A DNA stretch of 16,070 bases from an uncultured Eubacteriaceae bacterium (GTDB taxonomy: Bacteria > Bacillota > Clostridia > Eubacteriales > UBA1433), in contig CALGIV010000165.1 in NCBI GenBank assembly GCA_937914785.1, positions 1 through 16,070 of the forward strand, written 5' to 3'. Of the stretch, positions 8,014 through 14,494 are shown piece by piece. The stretch's first letter is position 1; every line of letters begins with the position of its first letter. The notes under the pieces were generated by a model, which saw only the letters and a list, made by a program, of their open reading frames with translations, was not told the origin of the DNA and made no database searches. A program made the translations under genes and the position numbers.

Positions 8014-8088
8014 CATTGCGGAATGTCTCGGCGGTGCCTGAAGGTGAATGAGACGATAAGGCCGCAATGGAAGTTAAAACCGAGGAGG
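8014..8088 (+). promoter_or_regulatory. Structured rpsB mRNA leader, possible S2 autoregulatory element
   Basis: The leader holds a nested fold. An outer 8-bp helix pairs CATTGCGG (8014-8021) with CCGCAATG (8062-8069), and an inner helix pairs GTCTC (8025-8029) with GAGAC (8050-8054), extended at both ends by G-U pairs. An apical element GCC-TGAA-GGT lies at 8036-8045. The strand CTCGG (8027-8031) can instead pair with CCGAG (8080-8084), which overlaps the Shine-Dalgarno sequence GAGGAGG (8082-8088). The inner helix and the Shine-Dalgarno pairing exclude each other. Feedback by ribosomal proteins on their own leaders is a well-known mechanism. Assignment to a named Rfam family was not possible by eye. 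Confidence 0.55.
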
Positions 8089-8098
8089 AAAAAACAAT

Positions 8099-8977
8099 AT
8101 GTCCTATGTAAGCATGAAACAATTGCTTGAAGCCGGTGTGCACTTTGGCCACCAGACCAGAAGATGGAATCCCAAGATGAAGGAGTATATTTATACGCAG
8201 AGAAACGGGATTTACATCATCGACTTACAAAAAACAGTTGGAAAAATCAACGAAGCTTATGAGTTTATCCGCAGTGTATCGGAAGAAGGGCAGCAAGTGA
8301 TGTTTGTCGGCACGAAGAAGCAGGCACAGGAAAGCATCAAGCGCGAAGCGGTACGCAGCGGATGTCTTTATGTTGAACACCGTTGGCTCGGTGGTACGCT
8401 GACGAACTTTAAGACGATCAGCAAGCGTATCACTCGTTTGGAAGAGCTGGAAAAAATGCAGGAAGACGGGACGTTTGAGTTGCTGCCGAAAAAGGAAGTC
8501 ATCTCATTAAAGCATGAAATGGAGCGATTGGATAAGTTCCTGGGCGGCATCCGTGAGATGAAGAAGATGCCGGGTGCGCTTTTTGTCATCGACCCGAAAA
8601 AAGAGCGTATTGCCGTGTTGGAAGCGCGTAAGCTGAATATCCCGATCGTCGCGGTAGTCGATACGAACTGTGATCCGGAAGAAGTGGATTATCCGATTCC
8701 CGGCAATGATGATGCGATTCGCGCCGTTGCACTGATCACGAAGGTGATGGCCAATGCCGTAATTGAGGGCCATCAGGGCGAGCAATTTGCCGAGGAAGAG
8801 GCGGTGCAGGACGACAGCGTTCAGGCGCCGGCAGTAAAGGCAGAAGAAAAAACGGCACCTGTCGCGCAAGATAGCGCCCCTGTAGAAGAAGCGGCATTAA
8901 GCGCGAAAGAAATGGTTCAGCAGGATGTCGTTGAGCAGGTGGCAGCGCAGGCGGAAGAAGCGGTTAAAGAAGAATAA
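8099..8977 (+). CDS. rpsB: 30S ribosomal protein S2
   Basis: S2 is a structural protein of the small ribosomal subunit, added late in assembly. The core (about 1-230) has every expected motif: LLEAGVHFGHQTRRWNPKM near the start, RNGIYIIDLQKT (35-46), FVGTKKQAQ (69-77), RWLGGTLTN (95-103) and IVAVVDTNCDPEEVDYPIPGN around 183-203. Beyond residue 230 comes a tail of about 62 residues rich in Ala, Glu, Val and Gln, with low complexity and acidic charge, which makes the protein longer (292) than a core-only S2. Such tails vary between Firmicutes and have no assigned function that I know of. AGGAGG (8083-8088) precedes the ATG. tsf follows after 23 bases. Confidence 0.98.
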   Translation: MSYVSMKQLLEAGVHFGHQTRRWNPKMKEYIYTQRNGIYIIDLQKTVGKINEAYEFIRSVSEEGQQVMFVGTKKQAQESIKREAVRSGCLYVEHRWLGGTLTNFKTISKRITRLEELEKMQEDGTFELLPKKEVISLKHEMERLDKFLGGIREMKKMPGALFVIDPKKERIAVLEARKLNIPIVAVVDTNCDPEEVDYPIPGNDDAIRAVALITKVMANAVIEGHQGEQFAEEEAVQDDSVQAPAVKAEEKTAPVAQDSAPVEEAALSAKEMVQQDVVEQVAAQAEEAVKEE

Positions 8978-9000
8978 ATAAGAGGAGAGGGTGTATTGAT

Positions 9001-9651
9001 ATGGAAATTACCAGCGCAATGGTAAAAGAATTAAGAGAAAAGACAGGCGCAGGCATGATGGACTGCAAAAAAGCCTTGACAGAAACAGCGGGTAATGTTG
9101 AAAAAGCCGTTGAGTACCTGCGCGAACAGGGCCTTTCGGCTGTGGCGAAAAAGAGCGGCAGGATTGCAGCGGAGGGTGTAGTAGCCTCTTATATACACAT
9201 GGGTGGCAAAATCGGCGTCTTAGTGGAAATCAACTGCGAAACCGACTTTGTTGCAAAGAATGATATTTTCCAAAACTTTGTTAAAGATATCACAATGCAT
9301 ATCGCTGCAAGCGCACCGCAGTATTTGACGATTGAAGAGGTGCCTCAGGATGTCGTCGAGCATGAAAAGACAATCTTGAAAGCGCAGGCTTTAAACGAAG
9401 GCAAACCTGAAAATATTGCAGAAAAGATGGTAGAAGGCCGTCTGAAGAAGTTCTATCAGGATATCTGCTTGATGGAGCAGCCATTCGTAAAAGATCAGGA
9501 TAAGAGTATTGAGCAAGTCGTTAAAGAAGCAATTGCACAGATCGGTGAAAACATCAAGATCAGGCGTTTTACGCGGTATCAGATGGGTGAAGGACTCGAA
9601 AAAAGACAGGATAACTTCGCAGAAGAAGTAGCCAGTCAGATGAATAAATAA
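9001..9651 (+). CDS. tsf: Elongation factor Ts (short form)
   Basis: EF-Ts is the nucleotide exchange factor that recycles EF-Tu-GDP. The 216-residue product has the N-terminal UBA-like domain (1-55, with ELREKTGAGMMDCKKAL), then the core including the catalytic TDFVAKN (81-87) and the conserved end GEGLEKRQDNFAEEV. Right after AAEG (57-59) the sequence continues with VASYIHMGGKIGVLVEINCETDF, so one of the two tandem core subdomains of the long form (about 290 residues in E. coli and Bacillus) is absent. This short architecture is known from many Clostridia, cyanobacteria and Thermus. GAGGAGAGG (8982-8990) lies ten bases before the ATG. The gene ends in a strong terminator, and pyrH does not follow. 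Confidence 0.97.
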   Translation: MEITSAMVKELREKTGAGMMDCKKALTETAGNVEKAVEYLREQGLSAVAKKSGRIAAEGVVASYIHMGGKIGVLVEINCETDFVAKNDIFQNFVKDITMHIAASAPQYLTIEEVPQDVVEHEKTILKAQALNEGKPENIAEKMVEGRLKKFYQDICLMEQPFVKDQDKSIEQVVKEAIAQIGENIKIRRFTRYQMGEGLEKRQDNFAEEVASQMNK

Positions 9652-9683
9652 CACTATGCGTGGCAAATGTTAAAAGCGCTATC

Positions 9684-9722
9684 CCCATAAGTTAGGCATA
9701 CGGCATAACTTATGGGATTTTT
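9684..9722 (+). terminator. Intrinsic terminator of rpsB-tsf
   Basis: An 11-bp perfect stem, CCCATAAGTTA (9684-9694) with TAACTTATGGG (9706-9716), has an 11-base loop and is followed by A and five T residues (9718-9722). Confidence 0.92.
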
Positions 9723-9725
9723 ATT

Positions 9726-9754
9726 GTTATCAGGTGGTTGGTGCCACCGGTAAC
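9726..9754. repeat. Second inverted repeat after the tsf terminator
   Basis: GTTATC plus GGTGG (9726-9737) pairs with CCACC plus GGTAAC (9744-9754) as an 11-bp hairpin with one bulged A (9732), one G-U pair and a TTGGTG loop. It is not followed by a T tract, so it is not an ordinary terminator. Function unknown. It could be an RNA stabilising or processing hairpin or a dispersed repeat unit. Confidence 0.6.
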
Positions 9755-9781
9755 ATAATGAATCCTCCGGCTATTTTTATG

Positions 9782-9811
9782 TTGATTTAGAGAGCGATTT
9801 TGCATTATAAT
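9782..9811 (+). promoter_or_regulatory. Promoter of the small membrane protein-YbjQ unit
   Basis: TTGATT (9782-9787), an 18-base spacer and a perfect TATAAT (9806-9811). The next start codon is 28 bases beyond the -10. Confidence 0.65.
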
Positions 9812-9838
9812 GACCATATATATTGCAGGGAGATATTT

Positions 9839-10084
9839 ATGAAAAAGTATCACAAAAGACGGATGATCATTACAGCGGTTATAATTGCAGCGGTGTTTAT
9901 TTTGCTGATGATTTTTTATTTCGTTATATCTTTTTGGGGCATTCGATCAGGAGGCTTTCCCATTTGGATCATAATCGGTATGATCTTAATACCATTACTC
10001 GTCTGCATTGGTGTGATTACGGCTCTTGTGCAGCGTATTAAAGAGATTCAAAGCGGCGAGGAAGAAGCTGCGAGAAAATATTAA
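9839..10084 (+). CDS. Small two-TM membrane protein, unknown function
   Basis: I do not recognise a named family. The ATG at 9839 is chosen over the upstream in-frame TTG at 9800 because AGGGAG (9827-9832) lies six bases before it and the promoter -10 overlaps the upstream region. The 81-residue product starts with a basic MKKYHKRR segment, has two hydrophobic helices (about 9-32 and 42-64) joined by a short Gly-rich turn, and ends in a charged tail (QRIKEIQSGEEEAARKY) that may lie in the cytoplasm with the N-terminus. A YbjQ-family gene starts 20 bases downstream and probably shares the transcript, so a joint membrane-linked role is possible but unproven. Confidence 0.8.
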   Translation: MKKYHKRRMIITAVIIAAVFILLMIFYFVISFWGIRSGGFPIWIIIGMILIPLLVCIGVITALVQRIKEIQSGEEEAARKY

Positions 10085-10104
10085 CTTCAGGAGGAAGTGA
10101 AGAA

Positions 10105-10416
10105 ATGTTGATTGTGAATATTGGTTACATTCCAGGAAAAGAATTTGATGTATTGGGCATTGCGCGTGGCAGTGTGGTACAATCCAAGCACTTTGGCAAG
10201 GACTTTATGGCGGGCATGAAAACACTGGTCGGCGGCGAAATTGTCGGGTATACGGAAATGTTGGATGAGGCGCGTCAGATTGCAACGAAACGTTTGGTAG
10301 ACCAAGCGCACGCGATGGGCGCTGATGCGGTTATCAATCTGCGGTTTTCATCTTCTGCAATTATGCAGGGGGCAGCGGAAGTCATCGCTTACGGAACGGC
10401 AGTAAGATTTAGATAG
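10105..10416 (+). CDS. YbjQ/UPF0145 family protein (putative heavy-metal-binding domain)
   Basis: This 103-residue protein fits the YbjQ family (UPF0145, DUF74), small soluble proteins that form pentameric rings in solved structures and are annotated as putative heavy-metal-binding domains. Their biological role is not established. Visible family features are an early strand followed by GIARGSVVQSKHFGKDF (residues 18-34), the helix with DEARQIATKRLVDQAHAMGADAV and the strand NLRFSSS followed by AYGTAVRF at the C-terminus. AGGAGG (10089-10094) lies ten bases before the ATG. It follows the small membrane protein gene by 20 bases. No terminator is obvious in the 175 bases downstream. Confidence 0.88.
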   Translation: MLIVNIGYIPGKEFDVLGIARGSVVQSKHFGKDFMAGMKTLVGGEIVGYTEMLDEARQIATKRLVDQAHAMGADAVINLRFSSSAIMQGAAEVIAYGTAVRFR

Positions 10417-10502
10417 CATATGTTCATCGCGGATACGGCGAAAATTAAAAAATAGAAATACTGGTACGAAGGTCTGCTTTAAGTACTTGATAGTTTATCT
10501 AT

Positions 10503-10531
10503 TTGACACGATGGAGTTCTGGTGGTACAAT
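10503..10531 (+). promoter_or_regulatory. Near-consensus promoter of the LCP gene
   Basis: A perfect TTGACA (10503-10508), a 17-base spacer and TACAAT (10526-10531) with an extended TG at 10523-10524. Transcription start is predicted at about 10538, inside the inverted repeat that follows. Confidence 0.82.
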
Positions 10532-10532
10532 T

Positions 10533-10568
10533 ACTAATTATAAAATAAACAGAATCATTATAATTAGT
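10533..10568. promoter_or_regulatory. 11-bp perfect inverted repeat at the LCP transcription start
   Basis: ACTAATTATAA (10533-10543) and TTATAATTAGT (10558-10568) are perfect inverted copies separated by 14 bases. One G-U pair and three more pairs extend the match outward. It starts two bases after the -10 and spans the predicted start, which fits an operator. As RNA it would be only partly transcribed. No T tract follows, so it is not a terminator. Confidence 0.6.
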
Positions 10569-10591
10569 GATTTATATATTGGAGTAACTTA

Positions 10592-12181
10592 ATGTCTAAA
10601 AATAAAGAAAAATCGGCAAGAAAAAAGAAAAATCGGTCTGTACAAGAACAGTCGCAACGGGCAGAACGTTTGCGTATGGCTTCCGTTGGGGTTGTTGTAT
10701 TGCTGTTGATCATCACGGTTATTGCATGTGTATATATGATGCAGTTGGGGATGATACCGGAAAAAATTGTTCTGATCATTGCAGTTGTCAGCGGTGTTAT
10801 TATTGTGTTGTTCTTTTCCCTGCTCTTAAGAAAGCGGGCCTCTAATTTTTGCCGCTATTTGTGTATGGTAATCAGTGTATTGTTGATGATCATTCTGGTT
10901 GCAGTACCAAATATAATTTCAGGCGTTTTTGGCAATCTGTCGGGGATCTTCGATTCGGCTGACAGTTATGTTGCAGTTTCTGTCTATGTGCCTGTTGACA
11001 GCCCGCTGAATTCAGTTGAAGATTTGATGCCGGAGGCCGTGGTTGGCACGAGGTCCATTGTTGATACGGAGCATACGGAACAGGCTATGGAAGATCTTAA
11101 AACAGAAATGGCCGAGATTGCTATGAAGCGAGATAAAGGGGCAAAGAACAAAGTCATAGAAGATTATATGCCGAATCTGGATACAAAATCCTATGTTGAT
11201 TTTGGAGAGCAGATAGACGGACTTTATAATATGGAAACGGACGTGATCTTGTTAAACGAGATGTACGTTTCCTTAATTACGGAAGAGATGGATCCGGATT
11301 TTGTAAACAAAACAAAGGTTATTCATACATTCCGTTATAAAAAGCCGGGTTCAGAGATGACGGCGAGTGTAGATGTGACGAAGGAGCCATTTACAGTCTA
11401 CATCAGCGGCATTGACAAATCAGGTGATTTGTCTTCAGACGCTTGCAGTGATGTGAATATTTTAGCCGTCGTCGATCCGATTGAAAAAGAGATTTTGCTG
11501 GTGAATATTCCCCGTGATTTCTACGTCGGATTGGAAGGAGACAGCAGCCGGATGGATAAGCTGACCCATGCGGGTACATACGGCGTTGATGTTTCGGCCA
11601 AGACGGTCGGTGCGCTTTTCGATATTGATGTCGATTATTACGTTCGAGTAAACTATAACTCGGTAATCGACATCGTAGATGCGTTAGGCGGCATCGACGT
11701 ATACTCGGAATATTCTTTCTGGGCGCACGACACCTATAAAACCAATTATTATCAGATTTCAGAAGGAATGAATCATTTAAATGGTGTTGAGACATTGCAT
11801 TTTGCACGTCATAGGATGTCGCTGCCGGGCGGGGACAGGGATCGCGGTAAGAATCAGCAGGCCGTGATCGTTGCGATCGTCGATAAAGTGACTTCTCCGG
11901 CCATTATCACAAATTTCGATAAAGTTTTATCGGTCATCAGCGAGAATGTTCGAACGAATATGACGCAGGATGATGTGAATGCCATTATCAAGATGCAGCT
12001 GACGGATATGGCAAAGTGGGATATTAAAACAGTCAGCGTCGATGGGACGGGTGCGTCGATGGGAACTTATACATACGGCTCTCAGCCGTTGTACGTCATG
12101 GTACCGAACCAGACGATTGTAGAGGATGTAAAAGCGCAGATTCAAACAGTATTAAAAGTTCAGGGCGTTGAGCCGGAATAA
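10592..12181 (+). CDS. LytR-CpsA-Psr (LCP) family protein with three TM helices and accessory domain
   Basis: LCP proteins transfer anionic polymers (teichoic acid, capsule) from lipid carriers to peptidoglycan on the outer face of the membrane. The 529-residue protein has a strongly basic N-terminus (1-29), three hydrophobic helices (about 31-50, 59-79, 87-110), an extracytoplasmic accessory region (about 120-260) and the LCP domain (about 265-430). LCP signatures include VNIPRDFYV (304-312), DKLTHAGTYG (322-331), the DALGGIDV strand (363-370), HFARHR (403-408) and the GGDRDRGKNQQ segment (413-423) with the arginines that bind pyrophosphate in characterised members. Three helices plus an accessory domain resemble streptococcal CpsA rather than single-helix LytR/TagU. 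GGAG (10581-10584) precedes the ATG. It is a single-gene unit with promoter and terminator, and no polysaccharide genes are nearby. Confidence 0.93.
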   Translation: MSKNKEKSARKKKNRSVQEQSQRAERLRMASVGVVVLLLIITVIACVYMMQLGMIPEKIVLIIAVVSGVIIVLFFSLLLRKRASNFCRYLCMVISVLLMIILVAVPNIISGVFGNLSGIFDSADSYVAVSVYVPVDSPLNSVEDLMPEAVVGTRSIVDTEHTEQAMEDLKTEMAEIAMKRDKGAKNKVIEDYMPNLDTKSYVDFGEQIDGLYNMETDVILLNEMYVSLITEEMDPDFVNKTKVIHTFRYKKPGSEMTASVDVTKEPFTVYISGIDKSGDLSSDACSDVNILAVVDPIEKEILLVNIPRDFYVGLEGDSSRMDKLTHAGTYGVDVSAKTVGALFDIDVDYYVRVNYNSVIDIVDALGGIDVYSEYSFWAHDTYKTNYYQISEGMNHLNGVETLHFARHRMSLPGGDRDRGKNQQAVIVAIVDKVTSPAIITNFDKVLSVISENVRTNMTQDDVNAIIKMQLTDMAKWDIKTVSVDGTGASMGTYTYGSQPLYVMVPNQTIVEDVKAQIQTVLKVQGVEPE

Positions 12182-12205
12182 AAAGACGCGTCAAAGCGTC
12201 TTTTT
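12181..12205 (+). terminator. Intrinsic terminator of the LCP gene
   Basis: AAAAGACGC (12181-12189) pairs with GCGTCTTTT (12196-12204) around a GTCAAA loop. The T run serves as the stem's lower part and tail. It begins in the LCP stop codon, the same arrangement as the topA terminator. Confidence 0.9.
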
Positions 12206-12260
12206 ATTTGCGCATAGCCTGCGCCTTTCGTTAATAGATATTGTTAACGGGAGTTTGTGT

Positions 12261-12686
12261 ATGAGAAAAAAGATACAGAGATTGGTTTGCCGCTGTTACG
12301 ATGAGATGGACTACAGTTGCACGAAAACAGCATTGAGCGTTTTGAGCGAGCTGTTCGATTTAAAGATTGGCCAGCGTGCCGCACAGCGCGTGGCAAATCA
12401 GTCGAATGCGCAGTGCGGTCTTTTTGAAGGCATCAAAGTGTTTCTGTTATTTTACTGTTCTTGCCAGGAAATTAAAAGCGATAAAGCAACGGAGCTTTGC
12501 TTGGACTTGTTAAGAACATTTGAAAAACAGTTTGGAAAGTTAACTTGCGGTGCGCTTGTCGAAAAGTATGGAGACATTGAAGCCAAGGGCCATATATGCG
12601 AAAAATTAACGGCTGACGTTTTGTATGAAGCGTATGAATTTATCAATAAAGCCTGTTTGGGCGATAAAACAGTTCCATCGGGATGA
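12261..12686 (+). CDS. Cysteine-rich protein resembling the C_GCAxxG_C_C family
   Basis: The ATG at 12261 is used because GGGAG (12249-12253) lies seven bases upstream. The longer in-frame reading from 12168 would start inside the LCP gene and run through its terminator. The 141-residue product contains ten cysteines. The pattern of C20, then C52-G-L-F-E-G57, C96 and C113 resembles the putative redox-active C_GCAxxG_C_C family, whose members carry a Cys, a Cys-Gly-rich turn and two later Cys residues and often keep company with metal or redox proteins. The Gly-Cys-Ala motif is degenerate here, so the assignment is tentative. The neighbour 37 bases downstream is a DUF401-type membrane protein, possibly cotranscribed. 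The biochemical role is unknown. Confidence 0.6.
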   Translation: MRKKIQRLVCRCYDEMDYSCTKTALSVLSELFDLKIGQRAAQRVANQSNAQCGLFEGIKVFLLFYCSCQEIKSDKATELCLDLLRTFEKQFGKLTCGALVEKYGDIEAKGHICEKLTADVLYEAYEFINKACLGDKTVPSG

Positions 12687-12723
12687 AACATGTGGTATGC
12701 TATAGAAAAAAGAGCAAAAGAAG

Positions 12724-13947
12724 ATGAATTTTTTAAATCAGTATGCCGATGTTTTAAAACTGGTGGGTGTTTTTATTGCAATTATCATCGCATTGAAATT
12801 CAAACTGTCGCTTCCGCTGGCGATCGGTTGCGGAGCCGTGCTGACAGTATTGTTATACGGGCTGGGGTGGGTTGAATCCTTAAAGATCGCGTTGCGTTCC
12901 ACAATTGGCGAGGCAACGCTGATGGTTTTAGTCAACTGTTATCTCGTCACATTTTTGCAGCGTATGATGGAGGCGCGTGGAGATTTGCTCAATGCACAGC
13001 AGGCGTTGGATAAGATTTTTAACAATCGACGCATCAACGCATCGTTGGCGTCTGCGTTTATCGGCGTTCTGCCGTCGCCGGGCGCGATTTTTATCGCCGG
13101 TGAGATGGTAGACGATGCCTGTGAATCGTACGTCAGCGAAGAGGACAAGACCTTTATCGCGACGTATTTCCGCCATATTCCCGAAAGCTTTATGCCGACT
13201 TATTCCACGGTTATTCTGGCCGCGCAGTTAAGCGGCGTTGCAGTAGGCTCCTTTATTTTGGGAATGCTGCCGGCTGTCTTGGTCCTGGTGTTGCTGGGAT
13301 ATTTTTTCTATTTAAGGAAGATACCGAAAGATACCGGCGTGGCGCCGACACGGCAGAAATGGCCGGAGGTAAAAATGCTGTTTAAAAGCTTCTGGTCGAT
13401 TCTGGCGATCATCTTACTGATCGTCGTTTTGAAAGTTCCTGTATACATTGCGACGGTCGCCGTTATCGTTTTAAATTTTTTCATTAAAAAGTTTACGATT
13501 AAAGAAATCCTGCCGTTTTTCATCTCGGCATTTGAAAAGCGCCTCGTAATCAGCACGCTGGTTGTCATGGCATTTAAAGATTTATTGATTGCAACAAATA
13601 TTATTACAGAGCTACCGGAAATTTTTGCAGCTTTACCGGTGCCGACCTATTTGATTTTTACGTTGATCTTCTTTGTCGGCAGCATCATTGCAGGTGCGAC
13701 GGCAATCGTCTCACTTGGGATCCCGATGGCGTTTGCTGCAATTCCCGGCTCTGGTATGCCGTTGATGGTGCTGGCGATGAGTTGTGCTTATGCGGGTATG
13801 CAAGTCTCGCCGACGCACATTTGCCTTTCACTGGCTTGCGAGCATTTTAAGACGGATTTTGGCGCGCTGATCAAACGTACGCTCCCGATTATCCTGTTAT
13901 TTCTCGTCGTGCTGGTTTTTTATTACCGGCTGTTGGTTCTGTTTTGA
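12724..13947 (+). CDS. DUF401-type polytopic membrane protein
   Basis: This 407-residue protein is almost entirely hydrophobic, with roughly ten predicted membrane helices, and looks like the DUF401 family, integral membrane proteins of archaea and anaerobic bacteria resembling ion or anion transporters. Polar re-entrant-like motifs stand out: GVLPSPGAIFIAGEMVDDA (114-132), FRHIPESFMPTYST (149-162), and a matching set in the second half with AAIPGSGMPLMV and AGMQVSPTHIC. The repeated Pro-Gly/Ser motif in both halves suggests an inverted two-repeat transporter fold, which is inference. The substrate is unknown. The ribosome binding site is weak (purines AAAAGAAG abut the ATG). A possible extended -10, TATGCT (12696-12701), has no good -35. 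The 3' end runs into the NUDIX remnant on the other strand with no terminator visible. Confidence 0.82.
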   Translation: MNFLNQYADVLKLVGVFIAIIIALKFKLSLPLAIGCGAVLTVLLYGLGWVESLKIALRSTIGEATLMVLVNCYLVTFLQRMMEARGDLLNAQQALDKIFNNRRINASLASAFIGVLPSPGAIFIAGEMVDDACESYVSEEDKTFIATYFRHIPESFMPTYSTVILAAQLSGVAVGSFILGMLPAVLVLVLLGYFFYLRKIPKDTGVAPTRQKWPEVKMLFKSFWSILAIILLIVVLKVPVYIATVAVIVLNFFIKKFTIKEILPFFISAFEKRLVISTLVVMAFKDLLIATNIITELPEIFAALPVPTYLIFTLIFFVGSIIAGATAIVSLGIPMAFAAIPGSGMPLMVLAMSCAYAGMQVSPTHICLSLACEHFKTDFGALIKRTLPIILLFLVVLVFYYRLLVLF

Positions 13948-13948
13948 A

Positions 13949-14383
13949 GAAATGAACCCCTCGTCGTCGTAGAGAAGGCCGGCCAGGCTGTTCAATACAG
14001 CTGCGGCCCCATATTATCCGGCAGATAATCTGTTTCAATCCATTTTAACTCACTGCATTTTCCGGCTCTCTGATCGAAGGTGTGCCGTCATAGGCAATGG
14101 CTTGAAAATAAAACCGCAGATAAGAGCCATATTCTTTTGAGTATCCATAGTAGATGGTTGTAAAACTAGCTCTTTCGGCTTTATGATAACGCCGATCTCT
14201 TCATACGCTTGCCATCTGCAAGCGATTTGCCTTGCTCCAAATGCTCACTGTCTCCCAGATCGTATTGAGTGTCCATATATCCGGTATTTTGATGCTTTCG
14301 CAGTGAACTTTCTGTTCTTTCGTCAGCATTTTTTGCGTTAAAATGATAAAGAGTGTGATGTTGCTTTGGTACCGCTGTTTCAT
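13949..14383 (-). pseudogene. Frameshifted NUDIX hydrolase remnant
   Basis: Reading the minus strand from ATG at 14383 (AGGGG at 14394-14390 upstream) gives MKQRYQSNITLFIILTQK. The reading must then switch frame at a 6-base A run (plus strand 14329-14334) to continue as NADERTESSLRKHQNTGYMD, then QYDL and HLEQGKSLADGK. This is the front of a NUDIX box. A short deletion near 14210 leads to AYEEIGVIIKPKELVL, the end of the box. A one-base loss near 14160 leads to TIYYGYSKEYGSYLRFYF, then AIAYDGTPSIREPE. Another at an A run (14058-14061) leads to CSELKWIETDYLPDNMGPQL. A stop at 13994-13992 or a fifth shift precedes LNSLAGLLYDDEGF. The joined fragments follow the order of a roughly 150-residue MutT-like NUDIX hydrolase. 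Five lesions argue for a dead gene rather than sequencing error. The catalytic box is damaged. Confidence 0.82.
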
Positions 14384-14409
14384 CACTACCCCTGAAATAA
14401 ACAAAAAAA

Positions 14410-14484
14410 TGGCTCCTCAGGTTGGACTCGAACCAACAACCTACCGGTTAACAGCCGGGTGCTCCACCATTGAGCTACTGAGGA
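14410..14484 (-). tRNA. tRNA-Asn (anticodon GUU)
   Basis: The minus strand folds into a full cloverleaf with encoded CCA. The acceptor stem TCCTCAG pairs with CTGAGGA, discriminator G, then CCA. The D arm is GCTC/GAGC. The anticodon loop CTGTTAA gives anticodon GTT. The T arm GTTGG-TTCGAGT-CCAAC is perfect. The anticodon stem has four good pairs and a C-U mismatch at position 27-43. A run of seven T residues directly follows the CCA on the minus strand and can serve as the transcription end. The NUDIX remnant starts 26 bases further along the same strand. Confidence 0.97.
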
Positions 14485-14494
14485 ATGCGAGATT

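Noticed and set aside
9730..9756. Minus-strand eight-codon frame (MLPVAPTT) with GGAGG seven bases upstream, overlapping the 9726-9754 hairpin
   Set aside because: It resembles a leader peptide, but there is no supported minus-strand promoter and no downstream gene on that strand that it could control.
12168..12260. Longer start for the cysteine-rich protein
   Set aside because: It would begin inside the LCP gene and cross its terminator hairpin. A proper ribosome binding site supports the ATG at 12261.
13976..14009. GGCC-rich inverted repeat downstream of the DUF401 gene
   Set aside because: No T tract in either direction and it falls within the NUDIX remnant, so it is not supported as a terminator.
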